From the NCBI RefSeq assembly GCF_003177035.1, contig NZ_CP029488.1, positions 868,001 through 932,000 on the forward strand: a stretch of 64,000 bases of DNA, given 5' to 3'. Within the stretch, counting starts at the first letter, position 1. Each line of letters opens with the position of its first letter. Positions 51,749-60,290 of this stretch are shown here, in pieces. The stretch is from Salinisphaera sp. LB1 (GTDB taxonomy: Bacteria; Pseudomonadota; Gammaproteobacteria; Nevskiales; Salinisphaeraceae). A program made the translations under genes and the position numbers. Under the pieces are notes generated by a model that was not told the DNA's origin, did no database searches, and saw nothing but the letters and a program-made list of their open reading frames with translations.

Positions 51749-51950
51749 GATCCACAGATGACACCGATTCACACAGATGCGGTCGTGCTTTCGTGACATA
51801 GCGGATTCGAGGCGCTAACCAGCGACGGCGTCGAACGAAGCTTGCAACTCGAATGATGCGTTCGGGAACAAAGCGTAAACCGCCCTTCGCACCTCGATCG
51901 AACTCGCACCTCTGAACCGCCATCTGTGTAATCGGCGAAATCTGCGGATC
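51749..51950. repeat. Inverted-repeat element with ACAGATG ends
   Basis: GATCCACAGATGACACCGAT then TCACACAGATG (51749-51779) is mirrored by CATCTGTGTAATCGGCGAAA then TCTGCGGATC (51921-51950). The ends match at about 24 of 30 positions. Such 'CAGAT...CAGATG' ends resemble repeats seen widely in bacterial intergenic DNA. The 202-bp element lies in the 406-bp gap between DUF3096 and sufT. No gene was recognised there. Confidence 0.65.
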
Positions 51951-52011
51951 ACTGTCTTAAGGAACGAAAAGGCCGGTCACAAGCGCCCCGAAACCAGCGG
52001 CGTCGCGCCTC

Positions 52012-52051
52012 CAGTCCGCCATTTGCGCCGTTTGCGTTCATTGGCGGACTG
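52012..52051. terminator. 40-bp hairpin after sufT, related to the AGTCCGC repeat ends
   Basis: CAGTCCGCCA and TGGCGGACTG are perfect 10-bp arms around 20 bases that include TTTGCGTTCA. It begins 15 bases beyond the sufT stop codon, so the hairpin could end or protect that transcript. It looks like a collapsed copy of the elements at 44551 and 45735. Confidence 0.5.
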
Positions 52052-52065
52052 AAACGCAATACGCC

Positions 52066-52617
52066 CTACAGCATGCCGACCTGGAGCTTGGCGGCGTCGC
52101 TCATCATTTCCATGCTCCAGGGTGGATCGAAGACCATTTCCACGTTCACCCGGACCACGGTCGGTACCATCTTCACCTTGGCGCGCACGTCGTCGACCAG
52201 GATGTCGCCCATGCCGCACCCCGGCGCGGTGAGCGTCATGTCGATATCGACCACACGATTGTCCGGGTCGCTGTGGTCGAATTCACAGCGATAGACCAGA
52301 CCGAGATCGACCAGATTGATCGGAATCTCCGGATCGAACACGGTCTGCATCTGTTCCCAGACCATCGCCTCGACATCCTCGGCGGTGGCGTTGTCCGGCA
52401 ACTTGAGCGGCTCCGGCATTTCCTTGCCGATGGCGTCGGCGTTCTCGCCCGCAATGCGGATGAGATTGCCGGCGATATAGACGGTAAACGAGCCACCCAG
52501 CGCCTGGGTGACGTTGCCGTGCGTTCCCACCGGAATCTCGACGGTGTCGCCGGCCGGGATGAGCACGGCCTCGCAGTCGCGCGTGAAAGTCACGGGTTCG
52601 TTCTGGGGCATTGACAT
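52066..52617 (-). CDS. sufT: Iron-sulfur cluster assembly protein SufT
   Basis: A 183-residue protein: an N-terminal beta-rich part (FTRDCEAVLIPAGDTVEIPV) and a C-terminal MIP18/PaaD-like domain. Diagnostic pieces are VWEQMQTVFDPEIPINLVDL and DMTLTAPGCGMGDILVDDVR with the reactive Cys. The end MVFDPPWSMEMMSDAAKLQV is typical. The start at 52617 has GAGG 8 bases upstream; an ATG two codons later is also possible. It helps mature iron-sulfur proteins in the cytoplasm. It is divergent from cbiX. Confidence 0.92.
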   Translation of the reverse strand: MSMPQNEPVTFTRDCEAVLIPAGDTVEIPVGTHGNVTQALGGSFTVYIAGNLIRIAGENADAIGKEMPEPLKLPDNATAEDVEAMVWEQMQTVFDPEIPINLVDLGLVYRCEFDHSDPDNRVVDIDMTLTAPGCGMGDILVDDVRAKVKMVPTVVRVNVEMVFDPPWSMEMMSDAAKLQVGML

Positions 52618-52815
52618 GTCGAACCTCGCCGAAATCGGCGGCGTTTGTCGATCGGGCGAGTATTCTATCAACTCGACCAAACGATGGCTTGCCCGCCCGT
52701 TCGGTACGGCCCTGTCCCACCGCCAGAGCGGGCCGCGTCTGGTAGCATCGAGCCGTCTTGAAACGGGTCGATGCTGAATGAGTATTCGACAACTCGCAAT
52801 ACCGGGAATCACTGC

Positions 52816-53208
52816 ATGACAAACGCTTTGCTCGTGGTGGCCCATGGCAGCCGCCGGGCCGAATCTAACGATGAGGTCCGCGGCCTGACCGACCGGGTCC
52901 GGACCACTGCCGGTGATCGCTTCGCGGCGATCGAGTGTGCCTTCCTGGAGCTGGCGCCGCCGAGCATTCCCGACGGGCTGGAAAAGTTGATCCAGGACGG
53001 TGCCACGCATGTCACGGTCCTGCCGTATTTCCTGGCGGCCGGGCGCCATGTGGCCGAGGACATTCCGGCCGAGGTCGCGCAGACCCGTGCCGCGCATCCG
53101 GACGTCACGATCGAGATCGCGCCCTATCTGGGCACCTCCGACGCCATGCCCGGGTTGTTGCTGGACACGGTCGGCGCCGCGCGCGGATGCGAGAGGCGCC
53201 TGCCATGA
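52816..53208 (+). CDS. CbiX/SirB-family chelatase-like protein
   Basis: A 130-residue single CbiX domain, about half the length of two-domain chelatases. It has NALLVVAHGSRRAESNDEVR near the start (metal-binding His at about residue 9), AFLELAPPSIPDGLEKLIQD and VTVLPYFLAAGRHVAEDIPA with the second His. Such small proteins insert cobalt or iron into tetrapyrroles (CbiX short form). No siroheme or cobalamin genes are nearby. Its stop overlaps the tspO-like start (ATGA), and both gene products are tetrapyrrole-related. Confidence 0.88.
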   Translation: MTNALLVVAHGSRRAESNDEVRGLTDRVRTTAGDRFAAIECAFLELAPPSIPDGLEKLIQDGATHVTVLPYFLAAGRHVAEDIPAEVAQTRAAHPDVTIEIAPYLGTSDAMPGLLLDTVGAARGCERRLP

Positions 53209-53681
53209 CCGGATCGCCTGCCGAACGGCGCTTCAACCCCGCGCGGGCCGCGGCCGTGTGCGGCATTCTGGTCGCGCTGACCTCGCTGTCGGGCGCGCTC
53301 GCGCCGCCCGGCGACTGGTACATCGCCCTCGACCAGCCGCCGGGCACGCCGCCGGATGCCGCCTTCCCGATCGTCTGGACACTGCTGTACATCGCCATGG
53401 CCGTGGCCGCCTGGCGCGTGTGGCGCGCCCGCGGACTCGGCCGCGAACTGGGCCTGTTCGTGCTCCAGCTCGCACTCAACGCGCTGTGGATGCCGGTTGC
53501 CTTCGGTGCACACGCGCTGGGCTGGGCGTTGCTGGTGATCGTTGTCCTGTGGCTGGCGATCGCGGCGACCACGGCGGCGTTCTGGCGCGCCGACCGCCTC
53601 TCCGGGCTGTTGTTCGCCGTGTATCTCGCCTGGGCCAGCTATGCGCTGTATCTCAACGCCGGCCTGGTCTGGCTGAACTGA
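53205..53681 (+). CDS. tspO: TspO/MBR family tryptophan-rich sensory protein
   Basis: A 158-residue membrane protein with five helices. The WYIALDQPPGTPPDAAFPIV segment and WTLLYIAMAVAAWRVW contain the family motif ('W...L..P...P....F...W..LY'). QLALNALWMPVAFGAHALGW and YLAWASYALYLNAGLVWLN are the last conserved helices. It binds porphyrins in related bacteria and may affect tetrapyrrole export or stress signals. It is coupled to the CbiX-like gene upstream. Confidence 0.92.
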   Translation: MTGSPAERRFNPARAAAVCGILVALTSLSGALAPPGDWYIALDQPPGTPPDAAFPIVWTLLYIAMAVAAWRVWRARGLGRELGLFVLQLALNALWMPVAFGAHALGWALLVIVVLWLAIAATTAAFWRADRLSGLLFAVYLAWASYALYLNAGLVWLN

Positions 53682-53786
53682 GCCATAGATTTGGCCGCGC
53701 CATACGGACCCGGGCCGGGCGACATACCGGCGCCCGGCCTTGCCCCAAAACGGAACACGCATCCCATCGACCATTCGGAGGAGACC

Positions 53787-54674
53787 ATGGCCGAATTGAA
53801 AAACCCCGCCGCGCCCAGTCTGGCGGGCAAGACGCTGTTCATCACGGGCGCCTCGCGCGGGATCGGGCTGGCCATCGCCAAGCGCGCCGCGGCCGACGGC
53901 GCCAACGTCGCGATCGCGGCCAAGACCGACAAGCCGCATCCCAAGCTGCCCGGCACCGTGCATACCGCCGCCGCCGAGATCGAATCCGCGGGTGGCCATG
54001 CCCTGCCCATCGTCTGCGATATCCGCGACGAGGATGCGATCGAGGCGGCTGTCCGCCAGACCGCCGAGCATTTCGGCGGCATCGATATCTGCGTGAACAA
54101 CGCCAGCGCCATTTCGTTGACCCAGACAACGGACACGCCGGCCAAGCGCTACGATCTCATGCACCAGATCAACGGCCGCGGCACGTTTCTGGTCAGCCAG
54201 GCCTGTATTCCCTATCTGCGGCAGGCGGAAAACCCGCATGTGCTTAACCTCTCGCCGCCGCTGGATTTTCAGCCCAAGTGGTTCGCCCCGCACGTCGCCT
54301 ATTCGATAGCGAAATACAACATGAGTCTGTGCGTGCTGGGCATGGCCGAGGAATTCCGCGAGGAGGGCATTGCCTTCAACGCCCTGTGGCCGCGTACCGG
54401 CATCGCCACCGCCGCCATCGACCTCATCGGCGGCGAGGAACTGCGCCAGCACTGCCGCACGCCGGATATCGTGGCCGACGCCGCGCACGTCATCCTCACC
54501 CGGCCGGCGCGCGAATTCACCGGCCAATTCTGTATGGACGACCGGATCCTGGCCGAAGCGGGCGTGACCGATTTCTCGGTCTATGCGGTCGACCCGAGCC
54601 AGGAACTCTGGCCGGACTTCTTCGTGCCGGACGATCTGCCACCGCCGCCCGGCTCGATGGGCGGGGTTGCCTGA
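53787..54674 (+). CDS. Short-chain dehydrogenase, HSDL2-like
   Basis: A 295-residue SDR. The cofactor motif is LFITGASRGIGLAIAKRAAA, and the NNAS motif is in DICVNNASAISLTQTTDTPA. The catalytic Tyr and Lys are in HVAYSIAKYNMSLCVLGMAE. The insert KTDKPHPKLPGTVHTAAAEI and the C-terminal FCMDDRILAEAGVTDFSVYA match human HSDL2-type proteins. It oxidises or reduces an unknown substrate. A GGAGGAG ribosome site precedes it. A GC-rich inverted sequence at 54690-54757 may form a hairpin behind it. Confidence 0.92.
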   Translation: MAELKNPAAPSLAGKTLFITGASRGIGLAIAKRAAADGANVAIAAKTDKPHPKLPGTVHTAAAEIESAGGHALPIVCDIRDEDAIEAAVRQTAEHFGGIDICVNNASAISLTQTTDTPAKRYDLMHQINGRGTFLVSQACIPYLRQAENPHVLNLSPPLDFQPKWFAPHVAYSIAKYNMSLCVLGMAEEFREEGIAFNALWPRTGIATAAIDLIGGEELRQHCRTPDIVADAAHVILTRPAREFTGQFCMDDRILAEAGVTDFSVYAVDPSQELWPDFFVPDDLPPPPGSMGGVA

Positions 54675-54831
54675 AACACGCCATCCCACACGGGCCAGCG
54701 CCCGCAGCGGCCGGGCCGGCCGCTTACAGCCGCTGCGCGGCCCGTGGGCGCTCGATGATACGGCCTCGGTGCAGCGCTGACCCGTTTTGCGTCCTGGTTT
54801 ATGCTGCGCCTGTTTTACCGACGGACCCGAC

Positions 54832-55305
54832 ATGGCCAAGCGCGACTACATCACCCGTGAAGGCTGGCAGGCGCTGGCCGACGAGCTGGATCATCTCTGG
54901 CGCGTGAAACGCCCGTTCGTGGTGCGCAAGCTGGCGGATGCCGCGGCCGAGGGCGATCGCTCGGAAAACGCCGAGTACATCTATCGCAAGAAGGAGTTGC
55001 GCGAGATCGACCGGCGCGTGCGCTATCTCGGCAAGCGGGTCGACGAACTGACCGCGGTGTCGCCGCGAACCGACAACCCGGACCAAGTCTTCTTCGGGGC
55101 CTGGGTCGATGTCGTCGATGCCGACGACTCGCGGCATTGCTATCGCATCGTCGGCGCGGACGAAACCAATGCCGCCACCGGCGCGATCAGTCTCCACTCT
55201 CCGGTCGCCCGGGCCCTGCTCGGCAAGCGCACCGGCGACGTGGTCGAAGTCCAACTGCCCGAATCGCGCCGCGAACTGGAAATCGAGGCCATCCGCTACA
55301 GCTGA
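54832..55305 (+). CDS. greB: Transcription elongation factor GreB
   Basis: A 157-residue Gre factor. The N-terminal coiled-coil hairpin (residues 1-75) starts AKRDYITREGWQALADELDH, with EGDRSENAEYIYRKKELREI and DRRVRYLGKRVDELT. The C-terminal FKBP-like domain holds FFGAWVDVVDADDSRHCYRI and ISLHSPVARALLGKRTGDVV. It rescues backtracked RNA polymerase. The basic tip and length (vs GreA) favour GreB. Confidence 0.95.
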   Translation: MAKRDYITREGWQALADELDHLWRVKRPFVVRKLADAAAEGDRSENAEYIYRKKELREIDRRVRYLGKRVDELTAVSPRTDNPDQVFFGAWVDVVDADDSRHCYRIVGADETNAATGAISLHSPVARALLGKRTGDVVEVQLPESRRELEIEAIRYS

Positions 55306-55342
55306 GGCACAGCCCACTGGACTATGCAACAATCCCGCGCTT

Positions 55343-56602
55343 ATGCGTGGCGCGTTGACTCCGGCGGCCGATAGCGTTCTGCGCGATTCGGCCTTTCTCA
55401 AACTGCTGACCAGCCGGCTGACGGCGGCCACCGCAGTACAGATCCAGTCTGTGGTGGTGGGCTGGCAGCTTTACGCCATGACCCACAGTGCGCTGACGCT
55501 GGGCTGGGTGGGGCTCGCCCAGTTTCTGCCGATGGCCGCGCTCGTACTGCCGGCCGGCGATGCCGCCGACCGCTTGCCGCGGCGCCTGCTGCTGATCGCC
55601 AGTGCCGCGATCATGACGCTGGTCTCGCTGATCTTCCTCGTACTCACGCTGTCCGGCACCCGGTCGCCCATCGGTTTTTTCGCAACGCTGGCGCTGTTCG
55701 GCGTCGCCCGGTCATTTTCGGGGCCGAGCCTGACCTCGCTGTTGCCGCAAATCGTCGGGGAAGCGCGCTTGCCCAAGGCGATCGCGATCAATTCGTCCGT
55801 TTTCCAGATCGCCGTCATCGGCGGCCCGGCCATTGGCGGCGCGATCTATCTGGCCGGGCCCAGCGTCGCCTATGCGGTATGCGCGGCCCTGTTCGGCGTT
55901 GCTGCCGCTTCGGTGGCGCTGATTCGCCGCCCGCTGCCGGCCAAGGCCGACACCACGACCCAGAGCGCCTTCGCCCGGTTTACCGCAGGCATCGTTTACG
56001 TGCGCTCCCGGCCAATCATTCTCGGCGCCATCTCGCTGGACCTGTTCGCCGTACTGCTGGGCGGCGCCACCGCCCTGCTACCGGTCTACGCCCACTCGAT
56101 TCTGCATACCGGCCCGGCCGGCCTCGGCGGCCTGCGCAGCGCGGTGGCCGTCGGCGCGTTCGCCATGGGACTGTATCTGAGCCGGGTATCGCTGAACCGC
56201 CGCGCAGGGCCGACCATGTTCGTCGCTGTGGCCGTATTCGGTCTCGGGACGATCGTGTTCGGCTTGTCCACCGACTTCGCCCTGTCGTTCCTGGCGCTGG
56301 CCGTCATGGGCGCGGCCGACATGATCAGCATGTTCGTGCGCTCGTCGCTCATCCAACTGGCCACACCCGATGCCATGCGCGGCCGGGTGAACGCCGTGAA
56401 CATGCTGTTCATCGGGGCCTCGAATGAGCTCGGCGAATTCGAATCCGGGGTCACCGCCGGCCTGCTGGGCACCGTGCCAGCGGTGGTACTCGGCGGTCTG
56501 GGCACGCTCGCCGTCGCCGGCGCATGGCTGTGGCTGTTCCCGGCGCTGCGCCGCGTCGATCGGCTCGAAGACGTCGGCCGCCCGCCGGGCACGGCCGGCT
56601 AA
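55343..56602 (+). CDS. MFS transporter, EntS-like (MFS_3)
   Basis: A 419-residue, 12-helix major facilitator carrier. It starts near FLKLLTSRLTAATAVQIQSV with VVGWQLYAMTHSALTLGWVG, typical of MFS_3/EntS-type exporters. LPAGDAADRLPRRLLLIAS is the loop 2-3 motif and ARSFSGPSLTSLLPQIVGEA follows. It probably exports a small metabolite or siderophore-like compound. It lies 37 bp after greB and ends convergently with the aae-like operon, 6 bp from the HlyD-family gene. Confidence 0.88.
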   Translation: MRGALTPAADSVLRDSAFLKLLTSRLTAATAVQIQSVVVGWQLYAMTHSALTLGWVGLAQFLPMAALVLPAGDAADRLPRRLLLIASAAIMTLVSLIFLVLTLSGTRSPIGFFATLALFGVARSFSGPSLTSLLPQIVGEARLPKAIAINSSVFQIAVIGGPAIGGAIYLAGPSVAYAVCAALFGVAAASVALIRRPLPAKADTTTQSAFARFTAGIVYVRSRPIILGAISLDLFAVLLGGATALLPVYAHSILHTGPAGLGGLRSAVAVGAFAMGLYLSRVSLNRRAGPTMFVAVAVFGLGTIVFGLSTDFALSFLALAVMGAADMISMFVRSSLIQLATPDAMRGRVNAVNMLFIGASNELGEFESGVTAGLLGTVPAVVLGGLGTLAVAGAWLWLFPALRRVDRLEDVGRPPGTAG

Positions 56603-56608
56603 GCGGCG

Positions 56609-57628
56609 TCAATGGTTGCCGTCGCCGTTCGCCCCGGCGGACGGCGACGATCGCCCGGCGTGATCTTTGTCGCCAAACTGCCCACGCCGGGCCGGCGACC
56701 AGCGCAGGTTGCCCTTGTGCGCGGAGGCCGCATAGCCGCCGGTGTCGCTGTCCTTGGGATGAACATGCACGGTCGCGGTCAGGCCTACGGACAATGGCAG
56801 CTTCTGCGGCCGCCGGTCGAAGGCGACCGTCACGGGCACACGCTGGGCCAGCCGTACCCATTGGAATGTCGGGCTCACGTTGGGCAGATTGCGCTCGCCC
56901 GGCGCATTGTTGCCGACCGCAATGCCGCGGCCAATACTTGCGACATGCCCCTTGAGATGGGTGTCGCCGGCCATGAGCGTGATGTCGGCCGGATCGCCGA
57001 CCGCAATCTTTGCCAGCTTGGTTTCTTCGAAATAAGCGGTGACACGGAAGGTTTCGGCGTCGACCAGGGTCATCGCCGACGAGCCCTGGGTGGCGTAGTC
57101 GCCCTGGTCGAGCAGCAGATGCGTGACATAGCCGTTGACCGGTGAACGCACCGTGGCCCATTGCAGATTCTGTTTTGCCTGCGCGAGTTTGGCCTTGGCC
57201 TGGGCGACCGAGGCGCGGGCGGATTCGGCATTCGACTGCGCCTGCTGCAGATTCTGCGTCGACACGCCGCCCGGCGAGAGTTTTTCGAGCCGACGGGCAT
57301 TACGCTGTGCGTAATGTTCCTGGGCCCGGGCCTGGGCCAGCGAGGCACGGGCTTCGGCCACCGCGTGCTTGAACCGTATTGGCTGAATCTTGAACAGCAA
57401 TTGCCCCTTGCGGACATAGCTGTTGTCGGCCACGGCGACATCGGTCACCGTGCCGGACACCTCGGGTGCGATGTTGATGACGTCGGCCTGCACCCGCGCA
57501 TCACGGGTCCAGGGCGCATAGACGTAGTGCTGCCAGGCGAACCAGCCCAGCACGCCCGCGATTGCCACGACCACGAGCGTGGCAGCCACCCGCGCCGTTG
57601 TTTTCAGAATATTCTTGGGATTGGCCAT
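56609..57628 (-). CDS. HlyD-family periplasmic adaptor (AaeA/EmrA-like)
   Basis: A 339-residue membrane fusion protein. One N-terminal helix (VAATLVVVAIAGVLGWFAWQ) is followed by the biotinyl-lipoyl motif APEVSGTVTDVAVADNSYVR. A coiled-coil hairpin runs over about residues 85-165 (ARASLAQARAQEHYAQRNAR ... QSNAESARASVAQAKAKLAQ), and NGYVTHLLLDQGDYATQGSS completes the lipoyl domain. The beta-barrel end is VGLTATVHVHPKDSD. It joins the FUSC pump, and DUF1656, in an AaeXAB-type aromatic acid efflux system. A TTG one codon upstream of the ATG is also open. Confidence 0.9.
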   Translation of the reverse strand: MANPKNILKTTARVAATLVVVAIAGVLGWFAWQHYVYAPWTRDARVQADVINIAPEVSGTVTDVAVADNSYVRKGQLLFKIQPIRFKHAVAEARASLAQARAQEHYAQRNARRLEKLSPGGVSTQNLQQAQSNAESARASVAQAKAKLAQAKQNLQWATVRSPVNGYVTHLLLDQGDYATQGSSAMTLVDAETFRVTAYFEETKLAKIAVGDPADITLMAGDTHLKGHVASIGRGIAVGNNAPGERNLPNVSPTFQWVRLAQRVPVTVAFDRRPQKLPLSVGLTATVHVHPKDSDTGGYAASAHKGNLRWSPARRGQFGDKDHAGRSSPSAGANGDGNH

Positions 57629-57669
57629 CAACTCACCAGGGCTTCACAAAATCATAAGCACGGCCACGC

Positions 57670-57873
57670 TCAGGGGCCGAACCAGAGCAGAAGGCAGGAC
57701 AACAGGATCACGAACACCGCCGCGCCCGCCAGCGCTGGATGCCAGAACAGGCGATAGAGATGCAGGCGCTGGGCGAACCAGCGCAGGATGAAATACACCA
57801 CGCCGGTTGCGGCCAGAAAACCCAGGAAGACCGGCAGATAGATGCCGCCGATGGTTATCGTTTCAGGTAACAC
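57670..57873 (-). CDS. DUF1656 small membrane protein (AaeX-like)
   Basis: A 67-residue, two-helix inner-membrane protein: ETITIGGIYLPVFLGFLAAT at the N-terminus, VVYFILRWFAQRLHLYRLFW in the middle and a final hydrophobic HPALAGAAVFVILLSCLLLW. It matches the AaeX/DUF1656 type. It starts with GTG inside the 3' end of the FUSC gene (overlap 11 bp) and precedes the HlyD adaptor by 41 bp. Its role in efflux is not known. Confidence 0.88.
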   Translation of the reverse strand: MLPETITIGGIYLPVFLGFLAATGVVYFILRWFAQRLHLYRLFWHPALAGAAVFVILLSCLLLWFGP

Positions 57874-59980
57874 GATCGGCCTCCCCGAGGCGAATTTGCC
57901 GACCCTCGGTATTCTCGCGTGCCTGCCCGTAATCGGCCAGTGCGGCGGCCATCAGTTCAGCCGAGACCGAGGCCCGAACGCCGTAGCGCATACGCTTGCG
58001 CGGCGAGAAGGTCAACGCCTCATCGAGCAGCCGCCGGGCCAGTCGATTGGCCTCGACCTGCATTTCGAACACCCGCTCGACGCGCGGGTAACCCCGCTTG
58101 AACAAAGATTCGAGCCCCACAAGTGCATCATGGATGGCGGCCCGGGTACGGTCACTGAAGCCAGCGCGATCGGCCAGCACACGCAGCGAGCGGGCCTCGA
58201 CCCCCATGTTGACCGCGGCAAAGGCCGCCTGGCGGGCCGAGACATGAAATTCGCCCTGATCGGCCGTCGTCGGCAGTTTGACCAGCCGGTCATAGACCCG
58301 GGTCTCGAAGCGTTCACGGGATTCGGCAAAGCCGGCGGCCAGCTCGCCGAAGATGCCGGCCAGTCGCGCACGCAACAGCTGCCTCGGATTGACCGGCAGC
58401 ACCAGTGCGAACGCGACCAGCGCCAGAATGACCGCCAGCTCCGCGCCCAGAAATGTCTCAAGGAAACCGACCAATGTCTGGCGGCTGCCGTCGTTGGCGG
58501 GATGCACGAATAGTGCAAACTGCACCAGGGTCACCCGGCCGATGAGCGCGGTGGGCGGATTGACCATTGCCAGCCCAGCGACGAATACACAGGGCATCAA
58601 CACCAGCATCAGCATGGCGAAGCTGTTCGCTGGCGGCAGAAAAACGAAATTCACGAAAAAAGCGGCCACCCCGGCAACAAGCCCGCCGATGCCGAAACCG
58701 CGCGCGCCGCCTGCCGGATCGTCCATCAGCGCGAACAGCGTCGTCAGCACCGACAGCAGCACCATGGTCCCGGCCAGTGCCGGCTCGTCGTGCGTCGCCC
58801 AGATTGCCGCGCCCGAGCCCATGGCCGCGATCGCCCGAATCGTGACCTTGACCGATTCCCCGATCGGGTTGGCGGTCGAGAACTCGCTACGACGGGATGC
58901 GTGGCGCGCGCCGGCGCCGCGTTCTGCAATCAGCATGCCGTGCTTGATCACCGCGGCGCGCATGCGGTTAGCCATATCCAGCGCGCGACTGAGTACCACC
59001 CAGTCGACCAACGAGCGTTCCCGGTGCCCCTCGTCGCCATCGAGACGGGCGTCGGCGAGCACATCGTTATACGCCTTGCCGAAGGCACGCTTGATGGCGC
59101 GCGTGTCGCCTGGATCGGCCTCCAGTAATGCCGCAGCTCGATCGAGCGCCGCGAGCGGGCGTCGGTCAACCGCGGGCCCGAGCTTGGCGAGATACACCTG
59201 CAGCGAGGCCATGGCGCTGACAATCGACAGCAACTCATAATCCAGGCGTCGTGCCAGCCGGTTATATTCGCCGAAGCCGGGCGCGTCGAAACGCGCGTAC
59301 TGGCGGGTATGCTCGAGCCTGAGCGTCTTTTCCACCAACGCATGCAACTGCGGGTGCGGCGTATTCGGGTTGCTGTCGCCATCGGCTTCGTCCGAGGGAC
59401 GATCGAGCACGCGGAACTGCCGCCCAATTGCCTTGAGCGCATCCACGCGGGCCTGGAAATACTTCCGCGCGGTTACGCTCGGGGCCAGCACCACGCTCAC
59501 GAACGCCGCCACCACCGCCGCCAGCGCGGTTTCGGACGAACGTGCCACCGCCACCGAAAACACCGTGGTCGGGTCCGACATCGCACGTACGCCGATGATC
59601 ACCGCCACATAGCCCGCCAGCACAAAGCCGTAGGACAGATTATTACGGAACAGGCTGGCACAGAACACCATCGCCGACACCCAGGCGACCAGCGCGACCG
59701 AGAACAGCGTGTAACTCTGGGCGAACAGTGCGATCAGCAGGATCGCGACACAGGCAGCCACGAAGGTGCCGGCCAGACGCGCAAAGCCGCGCACGACCAG
59801 AAAGCCCGGCAAGGGCTGAATGAGGATCGCGACATTGATGAACGCCCAGTAGGCGTTATCCAGTTCGAGATAGAACGCCAGCCACAGCGAAAGCGCCACC
59901 GAGACACAGCAACGGATCGCGAAGGATACATTTTCTCCGCTGGGCGCGAACAACCAGGCCAGGCGCGACATGCCCACCAT
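57863..59980 (-). CDS. FUSC-family aromatic acid exporter (AaeB-like)
   Basis: A protein of about 705 residues with two blocks of hydrophobic helices and a large cytoplasmic part between and after them, the AaeB/FUSC pattern. It has SFAIRCCVSVALSLWLAFYL then ELDNAYWAFINVAILIQPLP near the start and a repeat-like second block with WATHDEPALAGTMVLLSVLT and FVNFVFLPPANSFAMLMLVL. It is the pump of a p-hydroxybenzoate-type efflux system. The ATG at 59980 is used; a GTG at 59992 and an ATG at 59971 are also possible. It heads the operon, unlike the E. coli order. Confidence 0.88.
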   Translation of the reverse strand: MVGMSRLAWLFAPSGENVSFAIRCCVSVALSLWLAFYLELDNAYWAFINVAILIQPLPGFLVVRGFARLAGTFVAACVAILLIALFAQSYTLFSVALVAWVSAMVFCASLFRNNLSYGFVLAGYVAVIIGVRAMSDPTTVFSVAVARSSETALAAVVAAFVSVVLAPSVTARKYFQARVDALKAIGRQFRVLDRPSDEADGDSNPNTPHPQLHALVEKTLRLEHTRQYARFDAPGFGEYNRLARRLDYELLSIVSAMASLQVYLAKLGPAVDRRPLAALDRAAALLEADPGDTRAIKRAFGKAYNDVLADARLDGDEGHRERSLVDWVVLSRALDMANRMRAAVIKHGMLIAERGAGARHASRRSEFSTANPIGESVKVTIRAIAAMGSGAAIWATHDEPALAGTMVLLSVLTTLFALMDDPAGGARGFGIGGLVAGVAAFFVNFVFLPPANSFAMLMLVLMPCVFVAGLAMVNPPTALIGRVTLVQFALFVHPANDGSRQTLVGFLETFLGAELAVILALVAFALVLPVNPRQLLRARLAGIFGELAAGFAESRERFETRVYDRLVKLPTTADQGEFHVSARQAAFAAVNMGVEARSLRVLADRAGFSDRTRAAIHDALVGLESLFKRGYPRVERVFEMQVEANRLARRLLDEALTFSPRKRMRYGVRASVSAELMAAALADYGQARENTEGRQIRLGEADRVT

Positions 59981-60063
59981 TATCCGTTGCACAATGCATT
60001 CAGGCCACCCCGGACTTGCACTTCGCCGGCATCCCGAGCCATCAGCCCGGGAATACGATCGCC

Positions 60064-60097
60064 AAAAAATACCGGCCGGCGCATTTGCGCCGGCCGG
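60064..60097 (-). terminator. Rho-independent terminator after the thiolase gene
   Basis: On the leftward strand CCGGCCGGCGCA and TGCGCCGGCCGG form a 12-bp stem with a 2-base loop, followed by TATTTTTTGG. It lies about 200 bp past the acetyltransferase stop and ahead of the efflux operon promoter. The rest of 59981-60290 shows a second GC palindrome (60220-60239) but no gene. Confidence 0.75.
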
Positions 60098-60290
60098 AAG
60101 CCGCGATTACGCGGGTGATCGCGGGAAAGACAAGCGCGAACGCATTGGAGGAGGACAACACGACGCAAGATCACCCACGCAGCGCTACTGCTGCAAGCTT
60201 GGTGCCAACATCGGCGCTCCGGCCGGCACGCCGGCCGGGATTTCGCCAAGCCCATGATTGGCTTTGTCTACGCCAACACCGCGCTTGCGT

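Noticed and set aside
54690-54757. Long GC-rich inverted sequence behind the HSDL2-like gene as a terminator
   Set aside because: Arms are interrupted and no T-run follows; mentioned only as a possible hairpin.
60220-60239. GC palindrome CCGGCCGGC-AC-GCCGGCCGG as a terminator
   Set aside because: No T-run on either strand; the hairpin at 60064-60097 with a T-run is the better candidate.
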